From contig DKII01000042.1 of NCBI GenBank assembly GCA_002454125.1, positions 288 through 12,655 on the forward strand: a DNA stretch of 12,368 nucleotides, in the 5' to 3' direction. Source of the DNA: Novosphingobium sp. UBA6722. Lineage in GTDB: Bacteria; Pseudomonadota; Alphaproteobacteria; Sphingomonadales; Sphingomonadaceae. The notes beneath the pieces were generated by a model. That model had not been told where the DNA came from, made no database searches, and saw only the letters and a program-made list of their open reading frames with translations. Shown in pieces: positions 6,373 to 11,232 of this stretch. The position numbers were made by a program, and so were the translations under genes. How positions within the stretch are numbered: the stretch's first letter is position 1; the number at the start of each line of letters is the position of its first letter.

Positions 6373-6714
6373 ATGTTTATCCGCCCCCTGATCGCAGCTG
6401 CGCTGCTCACCGCCGGCACCGCCCCCACCCTGGCCCAGACCAGCGGTGGCCTGGTGATCAAGACCGACGATCTCAACCTCAACAGCGCCGCCGGCCGCGC
6501 CACGCTGGAACGCCGCGTCGATGGTGCCGAAGCGCAGATCTGCCGCAATGCCACGGCCACCGGATCGCGCAGCCGCGCCGCGCAGGAACAGAAGGCCTGC
6601 CGCGCCGAAGTGCGCCGCCAGTTCGAAGCCCAGTTTGCCGGCCAGCTCGACTGTAGCGGGACAAGACGTTCTGCACTTTTCCCAAGACATTTTGTAGCAC
6701 TGATCACCGGCTAA
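6373..6714 (+). CDS. UrcA family protein, 3' end replaced by prophage sequence
   Basis: The product is a small secreted protein of the UrcA family, common in sphingomonads and of unknown function. It has a signal peptide (MFIRPLIAAALLTAGTAPTLA, cleavage about residue 21) and the family core: LVIKTDDLNLNSAAGRATLERRVDGAEAQIC, then C76 in QKACRAEVRRQFEAQ. C57 and C76 are the conserved cysteine pair. A strong GAGGAGAA ribosome site precedes the ATG at 6373. Codon 93 is the last host codon: the prophage terminus starts exactly at codon 94 (position 6652), so residues 94-113 (CSGTRRSALFPRHFVALITG) come from phage end DNA. The conserved part is complete, so the protein may still fold. The stop overlaps the stop of the convergent phage gene by four bases. 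Confidence 0.8.
   Translation: MFIRPLIAAALLTAGTAPTLAQTSGGLVIKTDDLNLNSAAGRATLERRVDGAEAQICRNATATGSRSRAAQEQKACRAEVRRQFEAQFAGQLDCSGTRRSALFPRHFVALITG
6652..6694. repeat. right end of the prophage remnant with transposase-site-like repeats
   Basis: The terminal TGTAGCGGGACA (6652-6663) is followed by two copies of a 12-base motif, CAAGACGTTCTG (6662-6673) and CAAGACATTTTG (6683-6694), 21 bases apart, or about two helical turns. A third copy, CAAGACCGTTTG, is found in the same inward orientation near the other end (8963-8952). Such repeats are what MuA-type transposases bind at their ends. Confidence 0.6.
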
Positions 6715-7091
6715 GCTGCGGTCGCCATAGCGTCAAACACGCCCTCGGCAACCCTAGATGCCAGCCAGTCCCGGAAGGCGACTGCGGCAACCGTCTCGCT
6801 CCTCATGCCGGCCAACACAACGGCACGCCGGCTGAAGAGTCTTACGGTCCCACCATTGCTGCGGGAGATCGAAGTCGTCGGCGTCATCCAGCCACGCGAT
6901 TCGATGGCCGCATCGTCCTCGCGCAAAGTCTTTGCGAAGCTGGTCCCGTTCGACAGCAATGCTCGGCCAGCAGAGAGCCCTAGCGCGGCAACCACCTCTT
7001 CATTGGTGAACCACTCCCTTCCGCTCTCCAGCAGCCTGATGATCGGATTGGCTTGCGGCTCGGGCCACTGGCTGCGGTCGTAGATGGACAT
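6711..7091 (-). CDS. phage protein of unknown function, possibly antirepressor-like
   Basis: The 126-residue product is probably cytoplasmic. Residues 28-46 (FTNEEVVAALGLSAGRALL) look like a small helix-turn-helix. The C-terminal part, RLFSRRAVVLAGMRSETVAAVAFRDWLASRV, recalls the end of BRO/antirepressor N domains (residue on residue: an ARG-ALA run, then AFRDWL like the usual FRKWV), but the match is loose. A strong Shine-Dalgarno (TGAGGAGA) lies before the ATG at 7091, and its first three bases are the stop codon of the methylase remnant, so it was probably translated in the same late operon. It is the last gene before the right end of the element. Confidence 0.6.
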   Translation of the reverse strand: MSIYDRSQWPEPQANPIIRLLESGREWFTNEEVVAALGLSAGRALLSNGTSFAKTLREDDAAIESRGWMTPTTSISRSNGGTVRLFSRRAVVLAGMRSETVAAVAFRDWLASRVAEGVFDAMATAA

Positions 7092-7101
7092 CTCGTTCTC
7101 C

Positions 7102-7305
7102 TCAGGGACCGGAGATTATCAGTTCCCTGGCCGGTGTCACTCTCCCGCTCACCCGATAGTTGAGCTGGACTTCCTCGATCGCGAACCGGCCGAAGATCTG
7201 GCGCACCTCAGGCGTGTCGTTGATGGATAGGATAAAGCGCCCCTGAAGGGCTTCTAATTGGCCTCTAAGAAGTGCGCGGTAGATTTCGCGCTTCCCGCGC
7301 CCGAA
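7102..7305 (-). pseudogene. C-terminal remnant of a DNA adenine methylase (D12 class)
   Basis: About 67 codons match the end of D12-class N6-adenine DNA methyltransferases. The recognisable part is LEALQGRFILSINDTPEVRQIFGRF followed by VQLNYRVSGRVTPARELIISGP, where the family has its last strands and a terminal ELLIS. The SAM-binding FxGG motif and the DPPY catalytic motif are absent, so it cannot work. The frame is open further upstream, but there it is out of frame with the BRO-N/HTH gene and antisense-free coding is lost; the last plausible methylase residue is near 7305. An in-frame ATG at 7347 lies inside the palindrome but would not restore a domain. The gene was probably cut by the internal deletion of the prophage. 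Confidence 0.65.
7249..7275 (+). repeat. 27-base direct repeat, copy 1
   Basis: The segment matches 8871-8897 at 22 of 27 positions in the same orientation, with an exact 12-base core TCTAATTGGCCT (7253-7264). It is also partly palindromic around GGCC. This copy lies inside the methylase remnant and contains the stop codon of the BRO-N/HTH frame. Confidence 0.45.
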
Positions 7306-7952
7306 AGCCGAGGCGACGGAATCGACCCACCCGTATACGTGTGACATTTTGTCACACGTAGCGCCGTCCCCCAGTCCCGCTCCGGCACCATCTTGACCAA
7401 ATTGAACCAGCCCCAGATTGTCGATGGGTTGCGCCCGACCATTTCGGCCGCCTCGGCAATCGCTGCACTCTTGGTCAGGCCTTCGGCCATCCGCGCCTCG
7501 ACATGCGCCAGCGCCTGCGCGCGCTTGTCGCGCAGCGCTTCCTCGCGGGCGCTGGGCAGCCGCTGGCGCTGCTCGTCCAGCTCTTCTTCGCGCGGATCCG
7601 GCAGTACATGCTCGGGACGTGGCAGGTGGTAGGAGCCACGCTTCCGAATCGCCGGCAGAACCTCGGCGGTCACCCACTTGCGGAACACCTTGGCGTCAGG
7701 GCGGCGCGACTTCAGCACGGCGTGGTAAAGGCCGCTTTCGGAGATTGTGATCATCTCCTGCTGACCACCAAGGGTCCCCACAATGTGGGGGGCAGCTTCG
7801 TCGTCATCGAGCATGCGAACCATGTGATAGGCTTCACGATAGCCAAGCACTTTGGCCACATCGCCCGCCACCCACCACGGATCGCCATCCCGCTCGATCA
7901 CGCGGATCAACGCGTCGCCATAGGCGAAAGGCACCAGCGCACCCACGCTCAC
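7254..7952 (-). CDS. BRO-N domain protein with a MuA-like helix-turn-helix (truncated, frameshifted tail)
   Basis: Residues 8-106 form a BRO-N/antirepressor domain: IRVIERDGDPWWVAGDVAKVLGY, then MITISESGLYHAVLKSRRPDAKVFRKWVTAEVLPAIRKRGSY. After a charged, probably coiled linker (119-150), residues 150-198 resemble the DNA-binding helix-turn-helix of Mu-type transposases (AIAEAAEMVGRNPSTIWGWF, then VPERDWGTAL, with the W...V..P..DW..AL pattern). Similarity ends at residue 198, exactly at the inverted repeat 7336-7360. Residues 199-232 are a run-on in the wrong frame over the methylase remnant. The GTG start at 7952 overlaps the ner stop as GTGA, so translation is coupled. It holds the place of gene A in Mu. 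The catalytic DDE domain is missing; whether the fusion is original to the phage cannot be settled here. Confidence 0.65.
   Translation of the reverse strand: MSVGALVPFAYGDALIRVIERDGDPWWVAGDVAKVLGYREAYHMVRMLDDDEAAPHIVGTLGGQQEMITISESGLYHAVLKSRRPDAKVFRKWVTAEVLPAIRKRGSYHLPRPEHVLPDPREEELDEQRQRLPSAREEALRDKRAQALAHVEARMAEGLTKSAAIAEAAEMVGRNPSTIWGWFNLVKMVPERDWGTALRVTKCHTYTGGSIPSPRLSGAGSAKSTAHFLEAN
7336..7360. repeat. perfect 11-base inverted repeat at the internal deletion junction
   Basis: TACGTGTGACA (7336-7346), spacer TTT, TGTCACACGTA (7350-7360): the arms are perfectly complementary. It sits exactly where the transposase-like similarity stops (residue 198 of the BRO-N gene) and before the methylase remnant begins. 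It could be an operator, a hairpin in mRNA, or a rearrangement scar. Confidence 0.7.
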
Positions 7953-8212
7953 GCCGCCTGTTCATTCAGGGGGTGCGCAGTGGCATCACGGCTGCTATCA
8001 GCCGCACCAATGGACCGCGCCGCATTCCATTTGGCGTCTTCGCGCATCACGCGAAGCATCGCCCGCTCGACCCGTGCATTCGGGCGGCCTCGCAGCACGT
8101 CCGTTGTCGATCGGTCAGTTAGGCCATGCGCGCGCTCAAACGCCAGCAACGAGCGGTACCGCTTGCGGATCGCCGCTTTGATGTCTTCAGGATGGTACAC
8201 ATCGGTGATCAT
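7949..8212 (-). CDS. ner: Ner/Nlp-type phage DNA-binding regulator
   Basis: Ner is the Mu-family early regulator that turns down both the repressor and the early lytic promoter. The 87-residue product has the family start, YHPEDIKAAIRKRYRSLLAFERAHGL (residues 6-31), closely following the Ner pattern W/Y-H-P-x-D-I-K-A-A-L-R-K-R-G, then a second helix pair ending RPNARVERAM (43-52). The usual C-terminal IWPSRY is missing; the tail after residue 62 is polar and unlike the family, so it is either divergent or altered. Its stop overlaps the GTG start of the BRO-N gene. It lies next to and opposite the repressor gene, which supports the call independently of sequence. Confidence 0.75.
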   Translation of the reverse strand: MITDVYHPEDIKAAIRKRYRSLLAFERAHGLTDRSTTDVLRGRPNARVERAMLRVMREDAKWNAARSIGAADSSRDATAHPLNEQAA

Positions 8213-8278
8213 GGCTCGAAGCCTTCATTCGTGGACTACAAAAGCGTGTTTTAACCACAAATGTAGGCCTGTCAACGC
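8213..8278. promoter_or_regulatory. divergent ner / repressor control region with early promoter and operators
   Basis: On the minus strand TTGACA (8275-8270) is a perfect -35, followed after 16 bases by TAAAAC (8253-8248), a good early lytic promoter for ner. It is overlaid by two direct half-sites, ACTACAAA (8235-8242) and ACCACAAA (8254-8261), 19 bases apart. CTACA (8236-8240) and TGTAG (8262-8266) also form an inverted pair, as do GTGG (8231-8234) and CCAC (8255-8258). This is where repressor and Ner should compete. The region is visibly A/T-richer than its surroundings. A plus-strand promoter for the repressor is not obvious. Confidence 0.6.
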
Positions 8279-8677
8279 ATGAATGTGCTTTCTCCTGTTG
8301 GCAGGCGTCTTGCCGAGGCAAGAGAGGCGATCGGGCTGAACCAAGAGCGGTTTGCTGCGTTGGGCGGCGTGAAAAAGGGTGCTCAGGGTCTTTATGAGAC
8401 CGGGCAACGGGCGCCGGACGCGTCCTACTTGCTGAAGCTTAATGAGCACGGCATCGACATCGCTTACATCCTGACGGGACAACGCCAGGCCCCACAGGAA
8501 AGTGCTGAAATGAGACGTTTTGTTGCTAGGTTCGCCCAGCTATCGCGGCGTGAGCGGCGCGCGATCGAGGCGATGGTCGGGGTGTTGACCGCTGGCTCTG
8601 AACTCGATGTAGTTGCCGCCGTAACCCGCGCCGCCACCCTGCACGACAACACCCAGGAGTACCGCCATGAAGACTAG
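8279..8677 (+). CDS. XRE-family helix-turn-helix phage repressor
   Basis: The 132-residue product has an XRE helix-turn-helix at residues 7-67 (VGRRLAEAREAIGLNQERFAALGGVKKGAQGLYETGQRAPDASYLLKL), followed by GIDIAYILTGQRQ, a stretch typical of short prophage repressors. Residues 74-102 are a charged helix that could mediate dimers, and there is no S24 peptidase domain, so RecA-triggered self-cleavage is not expected. It faces the nearby end of the element and is divergent from ner, as gene c is in Mu. The start at 8279 has only a distant TGTAGG as ribosome site; translation may be weak or from a near-leaderless message. It is the only phage gene here that looks complete and functional, and could still give immunity to a related phage. 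Confidence 0.78.
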   Translation: MNVLSPVGRRLAEAREAIGLNQERFAALGGVKKGAQGLYETGQRAPDASYLLKLNEHGIDIAYILTGQRQAPQESAEMRRFVARFAQLSRRERRAIEAMVGVLTAGSELDVVAAVTRAATLHDNTQEYRHED

Positions 8678-8870
8678 CCGCGCGGGATGAGGTTTGCCCC
8701 GACTTGGGGCGGAAAAAATGCGCCCACTTCCAGCTGCTCGGAGCGCTCGTGATCTGCGTCGCGCATGGGCTTGAGAAGCCGGAATTCCGCCATTTTCGCG
8801 CTCGATCGGCCCTGCAGGCGAACTGGGGCACGATTTGCGCCCACTTGCCCCACTTAATCGGTGCCTCAAC

Positions 8871-8897
8871 GGCCTCTAATTGGCCTGCAAGAGGGGC
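8871..8897 (+). repeat. 27-base direct repeat, copy 2
   Basis: This is the partner of 7249-7275, with 22 of 27 matches and the exact core TCTAATTGGCCT (8875-8886). It lies in the gene-poor left end of the element. The pair brackets the regulatory genes, 1.6 kb apart. Confidence 0.45.
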
Positions 8898-9034
8898 ATA
8901 AATGGCCGATAATCGCGCCTTAGAAGGGCAATGCTCGATTTGCAGCGACTCCAAACGGTCTTGGGAATCGACCGTCTATTTTAACCAAGACTCTAGACAG
9001 TGCGCCGAGCCAATTTCCGCGCCCAGGAGGCCCC

Positions 9035-9169
9035 ATGAATGCCGAAAAACCGCCGATTTTACCGGTTGCCGTCGGTTCTCACCGCTTCTCACCGGACTCT
9101 AATCAGTCCTGTCCCCTTACAACTGCGGGCGCTGCGTTTACCGCCCCCACTCCCAACCCTCTCCCCTGA
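9035..9169 (+). CDS. doubtful 44-residue frame across the phage left end
   Basis: AGGAGG (9025-9030) stands four bases before ATG at 9035, a strong if tight ribosome site. The frame encodes 44 residues (MNAEKPPILPVAVGSHRFSP and on), reads through the terminal repeat and stops inside the hairpin at 9167-9169. There is no similarity I can name. The frame after 9122 is the one that urcA would enter if its two sides were joined directly, so part of it may be old urcA or spacer sequence. Probably not a gene. Confidence 0.15.
   Translation: MNAEKPPILPVAVGSHRFSPDSNQSCPLTTAGAAFTAPTPNPLP
9076..9121. repeat. left end of the prophage remnant
   Basis: The terminal TGTCCCCTTACA (9110-9121) is the inverted partner of 6652-6663 at 10 of 12 bases (13 of 16 when extended). 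Inside it lie two tandem ten-base units, TTCTCACCGC and TTCTCACCGG (9076-9095), which are one helical turn each. A copy of the end motif shared with the right end lies further in at 8952-8963. Confidence 0.55.
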
Positions 9170-9180
9170 AGGGGAGAGGG
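9157..9180. terminator. strong hairpin between the prophage end and the thioesterase gene
   Basis: CCCTCTCCCC (9157-9166), loop TGAA, GGGGAGAGGG (9171-9180): a perfect ten-pair stem. It is 12 bases beyond the thioesterase stop codon, on the side where a terminator would act. No T-tract follows on either strand. The same type of C/T-rich hairpin is scattered between genes in many proteobacteria, so it may be a dispersed intergenic repeat used as an mRNA end. Confidence 0.55.
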
Positions 9181-9192
9181 CTACACGGTGCC

Positions 9193-9969
9193 TCAGCCAA
9201 ACAAGGCGATCGACTGCATGCCGGCGGCGATCGCTTCGCCCTCGGCGTTCCAGATACCCATGTCCTGGCTGGAGCAGCCGTGCTCGGCATAATTGCCGGC
9301 CGCGCGCAGCAGCCACCAGCCATCGCGGCTGACGGGCGCCGGCGTAAGGAGGTTGACGATCCAGGTCATCGAGCTGACCGCCGTGGTCTTGCTCATCAGC
9401 GGCATCACCCCCGGCGGCAGGGCATCGGCGCAAAGCAGCAGTTCGACCATCGGGTCGATCCCGGTGCGCTCCTTCAGGCGGACCCACCAGACCAGCTCGG
9501 GGTGCTTGTCATCGGTCCGCGGCATGGCGAAGCGGCGTTCGAAGTTGCGGGTGAAGAGCGGGCCAAGGTGCTCGGGCAGCACTGCGGCCTCGTCGACCGG
9601 GATCAGGCCCTGGGGCGGCGGCGCATCGTGAAGGTGCAGGCTGCTCTCCACCGGGCCCATGAACACGAAGGTGGCGGTCAGGCCGACCCCGGCCTCGCTG
9701 GTCACCTCGGCCGTGACCCAGGTGGCGTTGCGGCCACGGCGCAAGGTCCGGGTGGCAACCTCCACCTCGCCCGCCAGCGGCCCGACGAAATTGATCGTGG
9801 CCGAGCGCAGTGGCGGTAGATCATCCGCCACCTGGCGCGCGGCTTCTAGCGCAAGGGCCGAGGACAGCCCGCCATAGGAGGTGCGGCCCTGCATCCACTC
9901 TTCAGTGATCGTGGCGACAAGACCGGTTGCGGTCGGACGGGCAGCGGCTAGGATCGAAGGCAGGCTCAT
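9193..9969 (-). CDS. acyl-CoA thioesterase family protein (TesB-like, double hotdog)
   Basis: The 258-residue product fits the TesB-like class of two fused hotdog domains, cytoplasmic, hydrolysing acyl-CoA to the free acid and CoA. The N-terminal hotdog has WMQGRTSYGGLSSALALEAARQV (25-47) with the typical GG-helix, then ATINFVGPLAGEVEVATRTLRRGRNATWVTAEV. The second has GIDPMVELLLCADALPPGVMPLM, SSMTWIVNLL and the closing strand GWWLLRAAGNYAEHGCSSQDMGIWNAEGEAIA. The exact substrate is unknown. The ATG at 9969 is next to a LiuR-like palindrome shared with the divergent cyclase gene, so induction during acyl-CoA catabolism is likely. The gene ends 12 bases from a strong hairpin. Confidence 0.88.
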   Translation of the reverse strand: MSLPSILAAARPTATGLVATITEEWMQGRTSYGGLSSALALEAARQVADDLPPLRSATINFVGPLAGEVEVATRTLRRGRNATWVTAEVTSEAGVGLTATFVFMGPVESSLHLHDAPPPQGLIPVDEAAVLPEHLGPLFTRNFERRFAMPRTDDKHPELVWWVRLKERTGIDPMVELLLCADALPPGVMPLMSKTTAVSSMTWIVNLLTPAPVSRDGWWLLRAAGNYAEHGCSSQDMGIWNAEGEAIAAGMQSIALFG

Positions 9970-9974
9970 GAGTT

Positions 9975-10003
9975 GACCTTAACGTAAACGTAAAGCCGGT
10001 CAA
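9975..10003. promoter_or_regulatory. LiuR-like (MerR family) operator and divergent promoters
   Basis: The 47-base gap between thioesterase and cyclase holds CCTTAACGTAAACGTAAAG (9977-9995). It is a palindrome in which TTAACGTA and the opposite-strand TTTACGTT agree at six of eight positions. It closely resembles the TTTACGT-n-ACGTAAA type site of LiuR, which controls leucine/isovalerate and related acyl-CoA degradation. TTGAC stands on each side (9973-9977 on plus; 10003-9999 on minus), as expected for MerR-type promoters where the regulator sits between -35 and -10 and twists the DNA. No merR-type gene is in the window. Confidence 0.55.
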
Positions 10004-10016
10004 GGCGGGTGGCAAA

Positions 10017-10781
10017 ATGAAATTCATCGATCTCTCGATTCCGATCACCAATGATGTGGTGTCCGACCCGCCGGTGATGCGGCCGCAGATCCACTACACC
10101 ACGCATGAGACCAGCTGGGAACAGATCGCGCTGTTCTTCCCTGGCCTGCAGAAGGAAGACCTGCCCGATGGCGAAGGCTGGGCGGTCGAGACGCTGACGC
10201 TCTCCACCCACAACGGCACCCATATGGACGCGCCGTGGCACTACCATTCAACCACGGACAGCGGCGCGCGCAAGGCCCCGAGCATCGACGAGGCCCCGCT
10301 CGACCGCTTCTTCCGCCCCGGCGTGAAGCTGGACTTCAGCGCCCTGCCCCACGGCACCGTGGTCAGCGCTGCCCAGGTCGAAGCGGAGCTGGAGCGGATC
10401 GGCTACACGCTCCAGCCGCTCGACATCGTGCTGGTCCAGTCAGGCGCAGTCTATGGCACCGAGAACTTCACCGACCAGGGCGTCGGCCTCGGCGCCGAAG
10501 CGACACTCTGGCTGACCGAGCGCGGGGTCGAAGTGGTCGGCACTGATGCGTGGAGCTGGGATGCACCGTTCAGCCACACAGCCAAGCGCTGGGCCGAAAA
10601 GCGCGACCCGGCGATCATCTGGGAAGGCCACAAGGCCGGCCGCATCCGCCCCTACTGGCAGATCGAAAAGCTGACCAACCTGGCCGCCCTGCCCTCGCAC
10701 GGCTTTAAGCTAAGTTGCTTCCCGGTGAAGATCGAAGGCGCCAGCGCCGGGTGGATCCGGGCCGTGGCGCTGATCGGCTAA
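10017..10781 (+). CDS. cyclase family protein (putative metal-dependent hydrolase)
   Basis: The 254-residue product belongs to the cyclase/kynurenine formamidase-like family. The metal-binding signature HNGTHMDAPWH gives H65, H69, D71 and H75 as the metal ligands or catalytic residues. Later conserved parts are DIVLVQSGAVYG (138-149), GVGLGAEATLWLTERGVEVVGTDAWSWDAP, and a C-terminal FPVKIEGASAGWIRAVAL. Members hydrolyse amides, lactones or esters, and related enzymes include N-formylkynurenine and isatin hydrolases, so the substrate is open. No signal peptide. It starts 14 bases past a LiuR-like operator and is divergent from a thioesterase. The stop overlaps the convergent DUF488 stop by three bases. 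Confidence 0.9.
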   Translation: MKFIDLSIPITNDVVSDPPVMRPQIHYTTHETSWEQIALFFPGLQKEDLPDGEGWAVETLTLSTHNGTHMDAPWHYHSTTDSGARKAPSIDEAPLDRFFRPGVKLDFSALPHGTVVSAAQVEAELERIGYTLQPLDIVLVQSGAVYGTENFTDQGVGLGAEATLWLTERGVEVVGTDAWSWDAPFSHTAKRWAEKRDPAIIWEGHKAGRIRPYWQIEKLTNLAALPSHGFKLSCFPVKIEGASAGWIRAVALIG

Positions 10782-11212
10782 GGGTAAAGGTCAACCGCTT
10801 CGCAATCCGCCAGCACCGCTTTGCGCAGCAGCGTGCGGTGGCAGCAGCCGGGTTCGCGTTCATAGCAAAGCAGCGCGGTACGACGTTCGTGGGCCAGTGC
10901 GGCGAGCTCCGCCCCGGCCGCCAGCGCCTCGGGTAGCTCCAGCTGGCCGGCATAGATCCGCTCCAGCATTGGCAGATCCAGCGCTCGCGCCGCCGCCCGG
11001 CCATCGGCTGGCGTGCCAAGCGCGCGAAAGTGGCGGTATTCGATCCCTGCTTCAGCCAGATTTGCCGCCAGCGCGTTCTTGGAGAAGCCTGGCCTTCGTG
11101 ACGCAGCTATCGCGCGGACATCGGCGAGGACCTCAATGCCCGCCCCTTGCAGCGCGGCAAGGAAGGCCGGCATCGCGGTCTGCTCGTAACCGATGGTCCA
11201 GACGGTGGGCAT
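10778..11212 (-). CDS. DUF488 domain-containing protein
   Basis: The 144-residue product matches DUF488: TIGYEQ at the N-terminus (6-11), ADVRAIAASRRPGFSKNALAANLAEAGIEYRHFRALG (30-66) and the closing ALLCYEREPGCCHRTLLRKAV (113-132). In the last segment the CYE...CCHR pattern is the family signature (C116, E118, C123, C124, H125, R126). The biochemical function is not established; the conserved cysteine, histidine and arginine suggest an enzyme or metal/nucleotide binding. It follows pccA on the same strand with 20 bases between, so it is probably in that operon. No strong ribosome site is visible. Confidence 0.9.
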   Translation of the reverse strand: MPTVWTIGYEQTAMPAFLAALQGAGIEVLADVRAIAASRRPGFSKNALAANLAEAGIEYRHFRALGTPADGRAAARALDLPMLERIYAGQLELPEALAAGAELAALAHERRTALLCYEREPGCCHRTLLRKAVLADCEAVDLYP

Positions 11213-11232
11213 GGCGGGAAACGCCCGGCCCG

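Larger units (their letters stand above)
6652..9121 (-). mobile_element. remnant of a Mu-like transposable prophage
   Basis: The ends are inverted: TGTAGCGGGACAAGAC at 6652 and, read on the other strand from 9121, TGTAAGGGGACAGGAC, agreeing at 13 of 16 bases. From the 9121 (left) end inward the order is a repressor transcribed towards the end, an operator region, a Ner-type gene transcribed away from it, and then a BRO-N/MuA-HTH gene in the place of transposase A. That is the early-region order of phage Mu. Near the right end lie a DNA adenine methylase tail and a small gene. Everything between (transposase catalytic domain, MuB, head and tail genes) is missing. No five-base target duplication is visible: TCGAC precedes 6652 and ACTGC follows 9121. 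The element is therefore probably immobile and was trimmed or rearranged after insertion. Confidence 0.7.
8678..9192. other. gene-poor left end of the prophage remnant and adjoining spacer
   Basis: I see no convincing gene in these 515 bases. They hold a small hairpin after the repressor gene (GCCCC 8696-8700, GGGGC 8706-8710), an exact 11-base direct repeat TGCGCCCACTT (8719-8729 and 8836-8846) with CCCACTT again at 8849-8855, the second copy of a 27-base repeat (8871-8897), a CAAACGGTCTTG end motif (8952-8963), a tandem ten-base repeat (9076-9095), the terminal inverted repeat (9110-9121) and a strong hairpin (9157-9180). A 44-codon frame at 9035-9169 has a good ribosome site but runs across the phage end and is doubtful. 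An open frame at 8902-9102 shows no family features. Confidence 0.6.

Noticed and set aside
7336..7360. CRP or ParB binding site
   Set aside because: The half-sites TGTGA/TCACA are seven bases apart rather than six for CRP, and the sequence does not match the parS consensus.
8526..8954. minus-strand frame of 142 codons over the repressor end
   Set aside because: It is largely antisense to the repressor and rich in Arg/Ser with no family features.
8902..9102. 66-residue frame near the left phage end
   Set aside because: It has a fair ribosome site but no recognisable domain, odd composition, and overlaps end-type repeats.
6652..9121. simple insertion sequence or Tn7-like element
   Set aside because: There is no DDE transposase, TnsABC or TniQ gene, while repressor and Ner-type genes point to a transposable phage.
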